The notes under the pieces were generated by a model. It made no database searches. It saw nothing but the letters and a program-made list of their open reading frames with translations, and had not been told where the DNA came from. The translations under genes and the position numbers were made by a program. DNA of 64,000 nucleotides. It comes from Hofstenia miamia. Lineage: Eukaryota > Xenacoelomorpha > Acoela. The DNA lies in NCBI GenBank assembly GCA_004352715.1, contig SCFE01000092.1, positions 1,036,969-1,100,968 on the forward strand, read 5' to 3'. This document shows positions 25,801 to 37,405 of this stretch, one piece after another; position 1 is the first letter of the stretch; the number at the start of each line of letters is the position of its first letter.

Positions 25801-27593
25801 ATATAGCATGCATATTTCAATAGAATATCGTTCTGTAATTTATAATAATGTACCTCAATGTAAATTAGAACTTGAACAATTTGCAATTTACATAATGTAC
25901 AAATTTTATTTGGAACAAAAAATTCGGGACTTTTATTACTCCTGCAACGAATTCCGAAGCTAAGCCTTTAAATCACATGCGGCCGAGTTCTATTACTTTA
26001 GGCACACCGCGAATGAACGGCACTTCAGTGATATACATTTACAAAATAGTTGTTGATATCGTGGGCTTTAGACCACTTTACTACCTCAATATCAAGCATG
26101 GTGGCAAGAATTGGAAAATTGTTACAAAATTGAGTTTTTCATTGAAAAACCGTTAAGATTTTCATGTACTTCAGAACATGAATAATTTTAGCACAAATTT
26201 TTTCACCACACAGGAGAGCATATTTACACATAGATGTGTTTAGGCAATTCTTAATAGGCTTGAAGAAAAATTTTTGACAAAGTGAATAAAACTGAGTGTG
26301 GCCATATGGTTACACTAGGATAATAAGGTACTTGTCCGCAGAATATATCGCTTCGGAGGTTCAGAAGTTCAAGGATTAGATACATCTTGCTTAAGCTCGT
26401 TGACCGATTCAAAGAATATTGTGTTGATTTTGAAGAATGGAGCAGACTTGGCAAAAGCGAATTACATTGATTAGACCGGAGCGAGAAAGATGAGATTACT
26501 TAGCGAAGGCAATGATGTCGTTTTAATTAAACTATCAACCCCTTATTAAATATGCAATTATGCATCACTGTTGCAGTGCTTAGACATTCAGTTTTAAATA
26601 TAATGCTTCCAAATATGTATATTAAAACAAAAACGGTTTATGGCTCTATTTATTCTTTCTAGGAAACATGTATTTCTGTTCGCATTCTATAATGCTTAGA
26701 AATTAGATCGTCAAAGCGAAATGATTTTTTTAAAGATACATCAAAAATCTTAATTGGTTTTGAAGATTCAGAAACGCAACTACACCAGGGGTATATAAAA
26801 ATTAGAAATAGACAATGGCTTTTATAAACCTATTCATTCCAAAAACAATTAATGCCATAAAGCATTAGAAGCAAATGCAGTAAAATCGTCTCAATTAGTT
26901 CTCGAATACAACCCAAAAGATTCATTAGATGGATGTTTACAATTTGAAATAATTAGAAAAACTAAGCGTGTGCGGCTGTTTTCTTTAGGAAATAACATGG
27001 ATTACCTCCAATGTTAATTTCCATTGAAAGTTATTGTAGACAAACACACCGGGAGAAACCAATTTCACTTCCAAAACTACGATATAATTGCTGTTGCTTA
27101 AGGAATGATATATTAAATTCTAATGGAAATTGCGGTTAACACCTACGGGATATTTGTGTTTGCGTCGGAATAACTCCACCTTCTGAACTGGGTTTTAATG
27201 TAATAATGTCACGATTGTAAATCATGCAACAATTATCTAGTTTGTAGCCATCAATTCTCATAGCAATTACAACTCATTCTGTATTACCAAAATGTAAACA
27301 TAACAAGGTTGATTTTTTAAAAATAGGCATTTCTGACGATGTTAATTCGATGTTTCAAGGAAAAATATGACAAACTTATCAACTGATTGTCAATTTCCTG
27401 TACAATCAACTACGAAAAAATATAAAAAAGCCTATTACGCGAAATATTAAAATACGAATATTTCCGATAGCAATACAGACTAATTGAAATGCGGAAAAGT
27501 ATAAATAGAAATTGCAAAGAAATTTAATCCTACGCCTTAAGCTAAATTTATCAAATTGATGCTAGGGCTCGTGATCGCGGGATTTCTAAAATA
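22818..27593. other. 4.8 kb AT-rich spacer, no gene recognised
   Basis: Only short ORFs without motifs. No inverted-repeat element or microsatellite of note seen by eye. Confidence 0.45.
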
Positions 27594-27595
27594 TA

Positions 27596-29050
27596 CAGTG
27601 CTGGAAAAAAAAGAATTCGGCAACCCATGATTTGTCATAAATATTTCTAAAAAATGGACGCCAAAATGTCATAGGTATTTCTTAATTAGATTTGGTGTTG
27701 CACAAAGAGGAATTCATCAATGTTGAGACAAAATTATTACTGTTTACTTTCAATCTCAAGAAGAAATGCTACAATGCTTGTAGTTAGCTACTCTTTTTCT
27801 TGGAAAATGACCAAATCAGAGAATCTGTAAATATTTTCATTGGCCTTTGAGATTTTTCAGTCTATGTTTATTGAAAATGTCTAATAACAGTCTTTCTTCG
27901 CCATATATGATGCCTGGATACATACTTCTTGCATCCGCGAGTTGATTATCTCCAAATATTTGGAGGGGATGAGTCAACGTAATATAGCCCGACTTATAGA
28001 GCGACCTCGAAGTACTGTCGGCGATATCATCAGACGTTTCACTTCTGAAAACATCATTGCCCCAAGCCAAAGTCTGGAAGACCAAAGAAGACCTGCAAAA
28101 CTTCCCAGTCAGCTCTTATGTGCCTTTCAAAGTGAAATCCCACGAAGACTTTAGAGAAACTTCGCAAGGAATGGGCTGATCGTCAACTCGTGATAGCAAG
28201 AACTGTGCGAAACATCCGGAAGAAGTACTCAATTGGAACTTTCTTGGCACCCAGAAAGCCATTCTTAACCCCAGGGCTAAGATTGCCTCAATTTACTAGG
28301 GGGACCATGAAGTACTGTGGAAAGTCTGTAATGTTATGGGTGCAATATGGAAGCGTGGCTTTCGCAGATTGTTCACATCACTGGTACTCTCCGAAGCTCT
28401 CAATAGGTCGAATTCTAGAAAAAGATCCCTTACCATTTCTTGCAAGTGATTCAATATATCAGCAGGATGGTGCTCCATGTCATACCCCAAAAGAAATGAA
28501 GAACTTGTTCCACAAAAATGGGGTTGCTATCTTTGCAGTCTGGCCTGGCCAATCTCCAACACCTAACATTATCGAAAATATCTGGTAGGAGGTCAAATAT
28601 CGAATTGGACAGCATACTCTTTACACTGAAGACGAGCTGTGGACCGCAATAATGTTAGAATTTTATGCAATTCCCAACAACTTTATTGAAAGACTTTTGC
28701 TGCAATCCCTTATCGCCTTAAAGCTAGTTTTCGCTCAAAAAGACACCATACACAATATTTGAAAAAAAATTATTAATTTATGTATCTTATTTTGAATTTA
28801 CTTTTTTCGGATTTGCTCATTTGTTAAAATTTTTTCATGTAGCCGAATACATTTTTCCAATACAAGTTTTCTAATTTTGATTAAAAATTAATAACCAATT
28901 GTTATTCTACATAATTTATGGTATTAGACATACAGATTTTCCTTTCTCAATCAAAGCAACACTTAGTTATAATCACAAGCACACTATCCAATGAATGTTC
29001 ATTATTTATTCAAAATTGGAAAGCGGGTCGAATACATGTTTTCAGTACTG
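27596..29050 (+). mobile_element. Tc1-like transposon, about 1,455 bp, copy 1
   Basis: Flanked by TA on both sides (27,594-27,595; 29,051-29,052). Termini are CAGTGCTGGAAAAAA on the left and, read inward, CAGTACTGAAAACATG on the right. The left subterminal region is nearly identical to the outer part of the second copy at 53,506-54,744. It encodes a broken transposase on the plus strand. Overall length is typical of Tc1-like elements. Confidence 0.92.
27910..28761 (+). pseudogene. Tc1-like transposase, frameshifted and internally deleted
   Basis: DDE transposase that would excise and insert the element at TA. An N-terminal helix-turn-helix is readable (YLEGMSQRNIARLIERP..., from 27,942), then SVMLWVQYG, YQQDGAPCHT (second catalytic Asp), SPTPNIIENIW (catalytic Glu in IEN) and, after an in-frame TAG at about 28,588, the C-terminal EVKYRIGQ...LYTEDELWTAI. 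The block carrying the first catalytic Asp is missing: RKPFLTP runs almost directly into the SVM block. At least one frameshift separates the start codon region (MPGYILL, about 27,910) from the helix-turn-helix, and others follow 28,150. The Asp-to-Glu spacing is 35 residues, one more than Tc1's 34. Inactive. Confidence 0.88.
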
Positions 29051-29052
29051 TA

Positions 29053-29983
29053 TTTTGTAAATTTTATCACCTAATCAAATCCTACATTGCAAGAACATTT
29101 GAAGAAACTGCAAGAATGTTTTATACATAAATAGAAAAGATTCATTAGGATAGAACTAATGGCTATGAAATATTTCTCCTAGATTATATTTATCAAGAAA
29201 TTTTTGTTTGTTTGTTGGAAGCTAGTTGAATTAAAACATACGTGTTATTTACCACGTATAATTAATTTTTTCTTGCTTTTTTATTAAAATTATTTATTAA
29301 GTTTTATAAATTTAAATTTCCAGTACTGTATTCGGGATATAAAAGTTAGAAAAACAGCTAAAGTTCTCAATCAAATTGTTTATTGTTTTGGTTTATATTA
29401 CTACACATTTTGAACTTAGCTGATAAAAGTAAGAATATCAATATTTTGCTGTGTTTGAAGAAGACCTGAATTTAATCAAGCATTCTCAGACAACGTTCTA
29501 TATCCTTGTAAATATATTGTGAAGTTTTTAAAGTACTTTATCGCACATATTATGTAATATTAGTTTGATTTGCGTTTAAATATTGATGCTTATTGCATGG
29601 CAAACGGAGTAAGCCAAATATCAAGGGGTTAGTGAATTTTCGGTACTCAAATAATATCGGAATTTATATTGGAATTCGAGGTTAGAAGTCTTAATTAAAG
29701 TCACCTGGTTGGATGTTTAGATTTGTAATCGATAATATATATAACATGTATAGTAAAGTGCGTAGTCAGAATTTCTATTCGTGTAGCACTTATATTAGAT
29801 CTACAATGACGAGGCTACGGTTTTTTTTGTATATTCGAAGTTAAAAATGAATTAGTTTTCAATAAAAACATTTTGATGAAGTGATGTTACTTTATAATAA
29901 TAGTATAGTCAGGCAATACTTAAATATTTCTAAGGCACATAGACTCTATTACGGATACAGACATCGGTACAATGTTAACTAGA
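29053..29983. other. AT-rich spacer, no gene seen
   Basis: No motif-bearing ORF or element recognised. Confidence 0.45.
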
Positions 29984-30129
29984 TACAGGGTCCGGCATAA
30001 ATTCCGGACACATTTCAGGGTTGAATAAAAGCCATATAAAGTGAAGTAACGAAAAAGTGTTTATATTTTTCGAAAAATACATAAAAAAAAGTTTTGTTTT
30101 ATTACTTTTTAAAAATAACATCAGTTAAA

Positions 30130-30443
30130 TTAGACCCACTATTGTCTATACATTGTTGAAGCCGTTCTCAAAAGTTTTCCACAACTCTGCGTGGATTGCA
30201 GCGACTTCTTGACAGATTGCACGTTTCAGTTGTTCGATAGATTGATTAATGTAAACTTTTGGTGACAGGTCTTCCGGTTTGTTTTCGTTTCAATGCTGAT
30301 CCAGTGGCTCTGAAGTTCTCAGTCTTTCGTAAAATAGAATTTCTACTTGGTAATGCAACATTCACGTTAAGATTGAAGTGCACTCTGAAGATTCTTTCTT
30401 CACAAAAGTTTCCACAATGAAGCTTTTGTGTTGAGCAGTCCAA
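30130..30443 (-). pseudogene. Transposase remnant: helix-turn-helix joined to C-terminus
   Basis: Reading inward from 30,443: MDCSTQKLHC..., FRVHFN, PSRNSILRKTENFRATGS and TGRP. This is the N-terminal DNA-binding domain of a Tc1/mariner-related transposase (the DUF4817-like pattern FRxHFxxxxPSRxxIxRxxxxFxxTGS...GRP). It passes within a few dozen codons, in changing frames, into VVENF..RLQQCIDNSG, the usual extreme C-terminus of such transposases. The whole DDE catalytic region, normally about 200 residues, is absent. Confidence 0.7.
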
Positions 30444-30485
30444 TCAATTTCGGCGCAAGTTAAAATGAAACAAAATACTGCATCG

Positions 30486-30488
<3 letters not shown>

Positions 30489-30531
<43 letters not shown>
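30489..30531. repeat. (TA)n microsatellite inside a transposon
   Basis: Pure TA alternation of about 43 bp within the 656 bp element, next to its right terminal repeat. Confidence 0.95.
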
Positions 30532-30532
<1 letters not shown>

Positions 30533-32422
30533 CAAAACTTTTTTATGTAGTTTTAGAAAATATATCTACTTTTTTTGTTACTTCACTTAATATAGCTTTT
30601 ATTAAGTTTTAAAATGTGTCCGGAATTTATGCCGGACCCTGTATTTCAAAAACAAGAAATATAAATAAGTGAATTCCGAATCCTTAAATGACAGATCTTG
30701 ATAAATCAGGCGTCTTAGCACGCATGAAATCAAACGCAACATAGCTATAGCTATACATTAGTCAGGAGGAGTGATACTGTCTGTAGACTGATTGTGCCAA
30801 TGGGGATACTAAATAAATCAATCAAATAAGCTTAGTTCTTGCAAAATATAGCTTTGGAAATTAAACAAGTTATCTTAATAAAGACTCATTTTCAGTTTTT
30901 TCCGACAAGTTCCTCCAACTTATGTGTCAAATTTGGCGAATGTTTGTGCTTTGAAATTCAATATCTTCGTTTTATATACAAATTTACAAGTTTCTGCGAA
31001 ATACATACACGACTAAGCACAATTCAGAACATTCTGACTTACAAAAATTCAATAAATTTTATAAATTCTTTAAGCAAGGAGCTTCTGATGCTCATTTCCT
31101 ATAGTTTTACATACAACGGCCGTTCTTTTAGCAATTAAAAACATCTCTTAAAATAAAAGTTCACTGGCTTTTATGTGAGCAATAACTTACGACGCTAGAC
31201 ATTTTAGAAGACAATTTGCAAAATAGCGCTTGAACGAGGCAATATAAAAATCATCTACTGGTTACAAATTTTTGTATATTTTAACATAGAATGCAATTGA
31301 AGCATTTCGTTCCCATTGTTATCTATCGTCTACCAGTCATTTGAGTTGCAAAGAAGGCAATTATTTCACAAGCTACTTAAGATTTTCCTAAATAATTTAT
31401 ACTTAGGTTGCGCAAATGGTTTTCAATCTTCCAAGATAACAAAACCATACCAAAGAACACATCTCTAAGACGATATGCCAGATGGCGCATTTCGTTTTCA
31501 ATTATGTCAGAGAATGACTTCTATTGGTAAAAATATAAATTCTTATGAAGTTCTATGCCATTTCCATAGAGCCTAAAATTTCATCACTATTTTTGTAGGA
31601 GGGTTATGATTCACAGGGGAACACACATTGTAAAATTGTACATGCATTGATTATTTTCCCATTGAGAATTTTACAAAAAACCTATGCATTTTTAAAATAT
31701 AATGGCTAAAGAAAAAATGGTAATTGTATGTTACAATAAGAAGAACATGACGTAAGCAAATTTCTTTAGACATTTTGTCATTGTTAAAAATTTAACAAAA
31801 TTCATTTTTAAACGGAAGAAGCTATTACTACACGTTTTTGGTTTTGTAAAGTTTTTATTGCACAGGCGCAATAAGTAACATGTTCAGAGTTGTTAGTAAA
31901 TCTGAGGTCATACATTTGACATTTTAGTGTTACCAAGAAAACAACTTGTTTTTGTATGTATTGCAGCAACTATTTGCTCTGAGTGGATTCTTCATTTTTT
32001 GGACACTCCATTGCAATCAATAAAATATAAAATCACATCAATGTAGGGGGGAGTTTAGGATTTATGAAAAGGGGGCTGCCACAGCTGTTTTGTTTGTGAA
32101 GATAAATTTACAAACGACCAAAACTCAATTGGTTTTTTGGATATGGAAACATTGCATCTAAAATATTAGAAGAAATGTTTTAGGACCTAACAACTTTAGT
32201 GAACTATAAAACATGCCAATTATTTTAAGATTTCTGATTAAATTATTAAATATTTTTCCACTACTTGTATTCAATCTGAAAAATGACAATTAAATAGTAA
32301 TTTAAAAAAGTAATAAATATCAAGAGTTCGAATACAAAATGTGATATATCCATTTTTAGGAATTTTCAGAAATCCTTTTGAAATGACTTTTCATAAATAT
32401 ATATCTAATATGGGAATGCTAT

Positions 32423-32457
32423 TATATATATATATACATGTATATATATATATATAT
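32423..32457. repeat. (TA)n microsatellite with central ACATGT
   Basis: TA alternation interrupted by ACATGT near 32,436, the same interruption as at 6,187-6,237. Confidence 0.92.
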
Positions 32458-32999
32458 GCATAGTACTAGGTAAAATCGTTTATAAAAGCATTCATTTTTT
32501 AAAATGTGATAAATCCTTTATATTGTGTTTTCAAAATTGGTAGGCCTCTTAATGATTTAGTGCAATCTAAACAGAAATGAATATAAACCTAAAACTTTGA
32601 CCCAAACCTGACGCTTTGGCACATTTAATGATACCTACCAAAAAATTCTTTAATTTTTCAGTTTGATAGACCAAAGGGTATCTTAGAAATTTATAATGAA
32701 ATTTACATACACTAAAATTATGAACTTTAACTGAATTTTACAGGAGTAATGTAAAATGTTAAAATGCAAAGATTATTTTTCAACACATTGCTTATAAATT
32801 CTAGACTCATGGCGCTTCATTTGGGTTGATTTGCATGCAATATTGCGTAATAGCTTAGTAAATTATTTTAAATACTTCGGCCTAAGCCTGGTCCGTTCCC
32901 CTGCCCTTAGTGGAAAAACTGGGACATTTAATTTCACAATATTGAAAAGGTGTGGAACATGGATGAAATCAAGTGGGACTAAATTGGACTGGGACCGGA

Positions 33000-33031
33000 C
33001 ATGGCCAACTTAATATATTAAGTTGGCCATG
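33000..33031. repeat. Perfect 32 bp palindrome
   Basis: Two 16-base halves, CATGGCCAACTTAATA and TATTAAGTTGGCCATG, are exact reverse complements with no spacer. The left flank is GC-rich (GGGACCGGA); the right flank is GACCCGAC. It lies 108 bp from a (TA)n tract. It could be the centre of a decayed foldback element or an inverted-duplication joint. Confidence 0.9.
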
Positions 33032-33137
33032 GACCCGACTAAAAAAACTTTGATCTTACACAAACCCCAATATGAAGTTAATACAATGTATGTTTCATAT
33101 CGGTTTACTCAGCAAACTAGCACTTTAAAAAATTCTG

Positions 33138-33139
<2 letters not shown>

Positions 33140-33173
<34 letters not shown>
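33140..33173. repeat. (TA)n microsatellite
   Basis: Pure TA alternation of about 34 bp. Confidence 0.95.
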
Positions 33174-33175
<2 letters not shown>

Positions 33176-35238
33176 TGTAACAGTTGATAGTAACAAGACG
33201 ATTGTCTTTGGGAACAAAATATTCTAAACAATCCTACGTCAAAATATTTAGTAAATTTAATAGTTAAATATATGGAAAGGTCTGCTGCTGGAAAATATTC
33301 GACCCTCCTGTCTCCTTTGCTATGCTGGCGGTTATACATTGTAGGCTTCGTAATTGAGGAGCTCTTTATGATTGTGAGAAGCTGTAATTAAAATGAGGAA
33401 AACGTATTTAGCAAAAGAAGTTAAGAAATTAAAACCACTGACGAAAGCAAGCAAACTACTGACTCGTTCCAACTTCCTATTCTAAATTTAATTTAAAATT
33501 CACATGAAACCTTGCCTTTAATTCTATCTTTTGCTTAAATAATGCAGATAAAGTCTTTTGTGTGACGTACACTTAGGCGCCAATATATCTGCTGCTCTAA
33601 GGAAGCAACAATTCAATTTATTTTAAACCACACTTTCTGAAAACTAATTGTTGCAGACTTTTCTTCAATGATCTATGGACCGCTGATCCATGGCTTTACT
33701 TAAAATACCTTAAGTAAGTCATGTTTGATCATATTTTAAAGATGCAAATAGAAAAACTACTCGTATTGCGTATATTACGTTTAATAAGGATTCTACGTAA
33801 TTTGCAATTCATATCCTATAGTGATTATAGCTAGTACCGTACGCTACTAAATAAGACATTAGGCGTCCATTCTATTAATTTCATGATCTCGATAGCATAG
33901 ACTGATTTGTAGATCAGTGCTTTAAATGGGTTGTGTTACATTTATTGATAGTTTTTTAGGAAGGGTTGGGCAATGCCTTTAAGCAATAGGATCATGATTT
34001 GGTCATTGAAGGACACTATGCATGCACGATTGCAGAGAGCTGTATATTGCTTGTGTTAAATTTTTAAATTTCACCACAAAAATTGTACGGTTTATTAATA
34101 TTTGTCTATATTTAGTCTTTAATAATATTTGTATGTGTTGCTTTTGAAACGTGTTTATGTAGATTGTTATGAAGAAGAACCTGTAGAAGTATATTTGGGT
34201 ATACTTGGGTCACATTTTGACCTAGCATGCAGCATTGGGTTGGATCAAGCGCATTTGAAGCTCCGGACAACTTCGGTTGCGTTGGGTAAAAACTGACTAG
34301 CTGAAGTTTGAGTTGAGTCAAAATATCTTGGCCCATTTACAGCCCTATTGTAAATATAGGATAAAACCCATAAAAACATAGAGTAACCACCGTTAACGAG
34401 CTTATTGCATTGCAGTAGAATCGGTCAAAATAACCGTCTTAGTATCGATTCCATAAATATGGCTTGGTAATGGTCTTTCGCACATATTTCATAAACATTA
34501 AACATTCTAGACACACCCCGGCATTTAAATTTTGCTGTGATTCTTCCTTTCACTTATTAATCTTAATGTATATAAAACTTTCACTTTATAGACTGTGTGT
34601 CGTTTAAATGCTTTATTATTCAATAATGTGCATAAAAGAAAAAAGGTGTTATCCTAAATCTTGGATATAAAAATAATAGAAATAAATCAATAAGATATTA
34701 CTGGTAGACTATTATCCGTAGTTTATTAACACTACTTGATATTCCAAAATGCTAGCTTTTAGGCAATGAGAGTGTAGGCTTTGTAAATATCACCCTAAGG
34801 ATCGCTTAAAATTCAAAGGGATTTACATAAGCCTCTGTTTAAAATACAAACAGTCGTTTTGTAACCCATTTCTTTCAAAGCACTTTTAGTGAGCACTGAG
34901 AAATATTGGGATTGAAAACAAATCGGGAATGGCAATAACAAAGTGTATACGGAAATCACCTCATAAAATAATTTCGATCTTCATAAATTAAATAAAACTT
35001 AAAATGAGACTATAAATAATAGAGAGACGAAGTTTCGGTAATAGATTGCAATGACTCGAACTTAAAACATTCCAAGGTGTAAATATATATATGCTGATAA
35101 CACCATCAACATATACAAAAAACTGCTATAAACAATTTGACATCGTATCCTTATTTCACCTCATTCCTAAAGAGGTCTCTCATATTTAAGAATTAGCCAC
35201 ATCAAAATAATATATAAATTATTATATAATTATTTGTC

Positions 35239-35241
<3 letters not shown>

Positions 35242-35281
<40 letters not shown>
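35242..35281. repeat. (TA)n microsatellite
   Basis: Pure TA alternation of about 40 bp. Confidence 0.95.
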
Positions 35282-35284
<3 letters not shown>

Positions 35285-35879
35285 TGTAACCGAGAAGTCT
35301 TAAGAAAAGGTGTGTATAATTGCACACATATTACTAAGCATGTTATTTAACAACATGACTTATTTTGCTTTATTTATGCATCACTGGAGATGATTCTTTT
35401 CGATTGCTTAACTTTTCTAAACAAACAATGACAAAATTTGTAAACTGCATTTCACGAGGTGTCGGCATTAATTTAAAATGGAGTATTCATCAGCCGGTGT
35501 AAAATTTTATGCATTTACTGAAGCTAAGAATAATGTTATTGCATATGAAATTAACAACAACCTTGTCACTGCTTTAAATATGCAAGCACCTTCATTGCAA
35601 TTTAAAAAGACATGCTATGAAAATGTGGATTCAGTTGAACCTTAGACGAATTTGTTAAATTCAAATAGCCTTGTATATATTTTGATTAATAAACAGCAAT
35701 CAAAAATCACAATGGAACAAATCTCATCTTTAGGTATGCTAAACAAGTGAAACAACTTCTTTATTGAAATTTAAATAAGGCCATAAGAAATGAAATTGTC
35801 TTCGTGGTTTAAACGAAATGAATAGTCTTTTTTACAAAATTCTTTTAATGAAAAAAATCGGTTAAACAAAACTGGTCAT

Positions 35880-37405
35880 TTATTTCGATTTTTTTTCAAT
35901 TTTGAAGAAGAAAATGAAATTCCTTATATAGTAAATGACAATCGTGAATATATGACAAATCAGTAATACTTTAAATGAAAGATTTGTGAAACTAAGAACG
36001 AATGACAACCTAAATACAAAGTTTAAACATTTCTATCATAAGCATCGCAATATTAGAAAAAATTATTATCCCTATAAACCATGATTTTTTACCTTAGTAG
36101 AATTTTACAAAGAAACAAAGAATATTAATTGGAACAAAGTGAAAGGTCATTGTGAATTTCCTCCTTGGTTGTTTAAAAGTGCCTTAGATATTTTATTGAG
36201 GGCTCTGTGTGACTTATTTAATCAATGCTTGCAGAATCAACTTACCCTGATTACTTAAAAATTGCTAAAGTTACACCAATATATAAGAAAAAAAGAAAAG
36301 ATCTTGCAGAAAATTACAGACCAGTTTCAGTATTAACAGTAATTTTATATATATATATATATATATAGCATTATTAGATATTTCAAAGGCATTTAATTCA
36401 GTATACCATTCTATTTTAGTGGAAAAGTTAAAGCAGATTTATAATTTTAGTGATTCATTATTAGAGTTATTAAATAGTTATTTAAGCAATAGATACCAGT
36501 ACGGGAAACTCAAAGAAGAAATATCAAATTAATTAGAACTAAGCCATGGAGTATCGCAAGGATCACTAATGGGTCCATTACTATTTAAGTTATATGTGCA
36601 TGATATTGATCAGTGCATTACTAGCAATCATGTACAATTTGCAGATGATACTCTCATTTATTGTAATGATATTTTAACTTTAAAAGAAAATGTCGAAAAA
36701 TTGCAATAATGTTTTAATAAAAATGTGTTAAAACTAAATATTGAAAAAACTATATTTATGTAATTAACAATAGAAGAAATGAATCAACATTAGAAAGTAT
36801 TAAGATATTTAACAACGTCATTCAGGAATCACCAAAAATGAAATATTTGGGAGTAGTAATTGATAATAAATTGAATTTTAAAGACAAGGCAAACAACATC
36901 ATAAAGAAAATGGCGTATGGTATAAAATCAATTCAAAAAATTGGAAAGTTTATACCAATAGAATGGAGGTAATACTCTTTCGATCACTTGTTCTATCCCA
37001 TTTCTTGTACTCATTTTGTTTATTAAAGAATTAAAAGAAAAAAGCAAAATCGAAATTAGAGAAAGTATTTAAATAGGGAATAAACATAATTAGTAACAAA
37101 AATCAAAAGAAATAATGTGTAAATACCATCTAAGATCATTAGAAGCTCTTCAAAATATTAGATGTTTACCGATATTTTGTAAAAGAAAATCGAACTTTTC
37201 TAATAAACTAAATCAAAGAACAATTACATTTGGTAAAACTAAGCATAATAGAAAAGTAATGAAGAACGGATTCCTAAATTATTCAATATCGCTATGGAAC
37301 AAATTGGATTATAGCACAAGAAGTGAAAAAAATTATACAATATTTAAGATGAAAAACATGGTTATACGAAAAAATATCAATTATTTGACTAATTATAGAA
37401 TATGA
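35880..37405 (+). pseudogene. LINE reverse transcriptase ORF, copy 2, multiply disrupted
   Basis: RT motifs are recognisable: LLDISKAFNSV (motif A, about 36,370), SHGVSQGSLMGPLLF (motif B, the conserved Pro of copy 1 changed to Ser, about 36,540), QFADDT (motif C, about 36,635-36,650), then YLGVVIDNKLNF. Disruptions include the finger-region deletion with (TA)n, stop codons near 36,530 and 36,707, and several one-base indels. The last 96 codons (37,115-37,405) are open and keep the C-terminal LWNKLD motif with TGG, which is TAG in copy 1, and end at a natural-looking TGA. Confidence 0.86.
36344..36367. repeat. (TA)n tract at a deletion junction in LINE copy 2
   Basis: Copy 1 reads ...ACAATAATTAATAAAATA... 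at 431 and ...AAAAATATATATAGCATC at 601; copy 2 joins the two with a longer TA run. The short ATATATA of the intact copy appears to have been the seed. Confidence 0.85.

Larger units (their letters stand above)
29986..30641 (-). mobile_element. Tc1/mariner-type deletion derivative, 656 bp
   Basis: TA-flanked. Each end starts CAGGGTCCGGCATAAATTCC and the two ends stay similar in inverted orientation for about 75 bp (through GAAGTAAC). The inside keeps only two fragments of a transposase on the minus strand, and a (TA)n tract at 30,489-30,531 has grown between the N-terminal fragment and the right terminal repeat. It behaves like a MITE derived from a larger autonomous element. Confidence 0.87.
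30644..35759. other. 5.1 kb AT-rich spacer
   Basis: No gene recognised. It contains three (TA)n tracts and a perfect palindrome, listed separately. GC-richer scraps at 32,880-33,040 and 34,185-34,345 resemble hAT-type termini but lack partners. At 31,407 the sequence TTAGGTTGCGCAAATGG resembles a mariner terminus, again without a partner. Confidence 0.4.
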
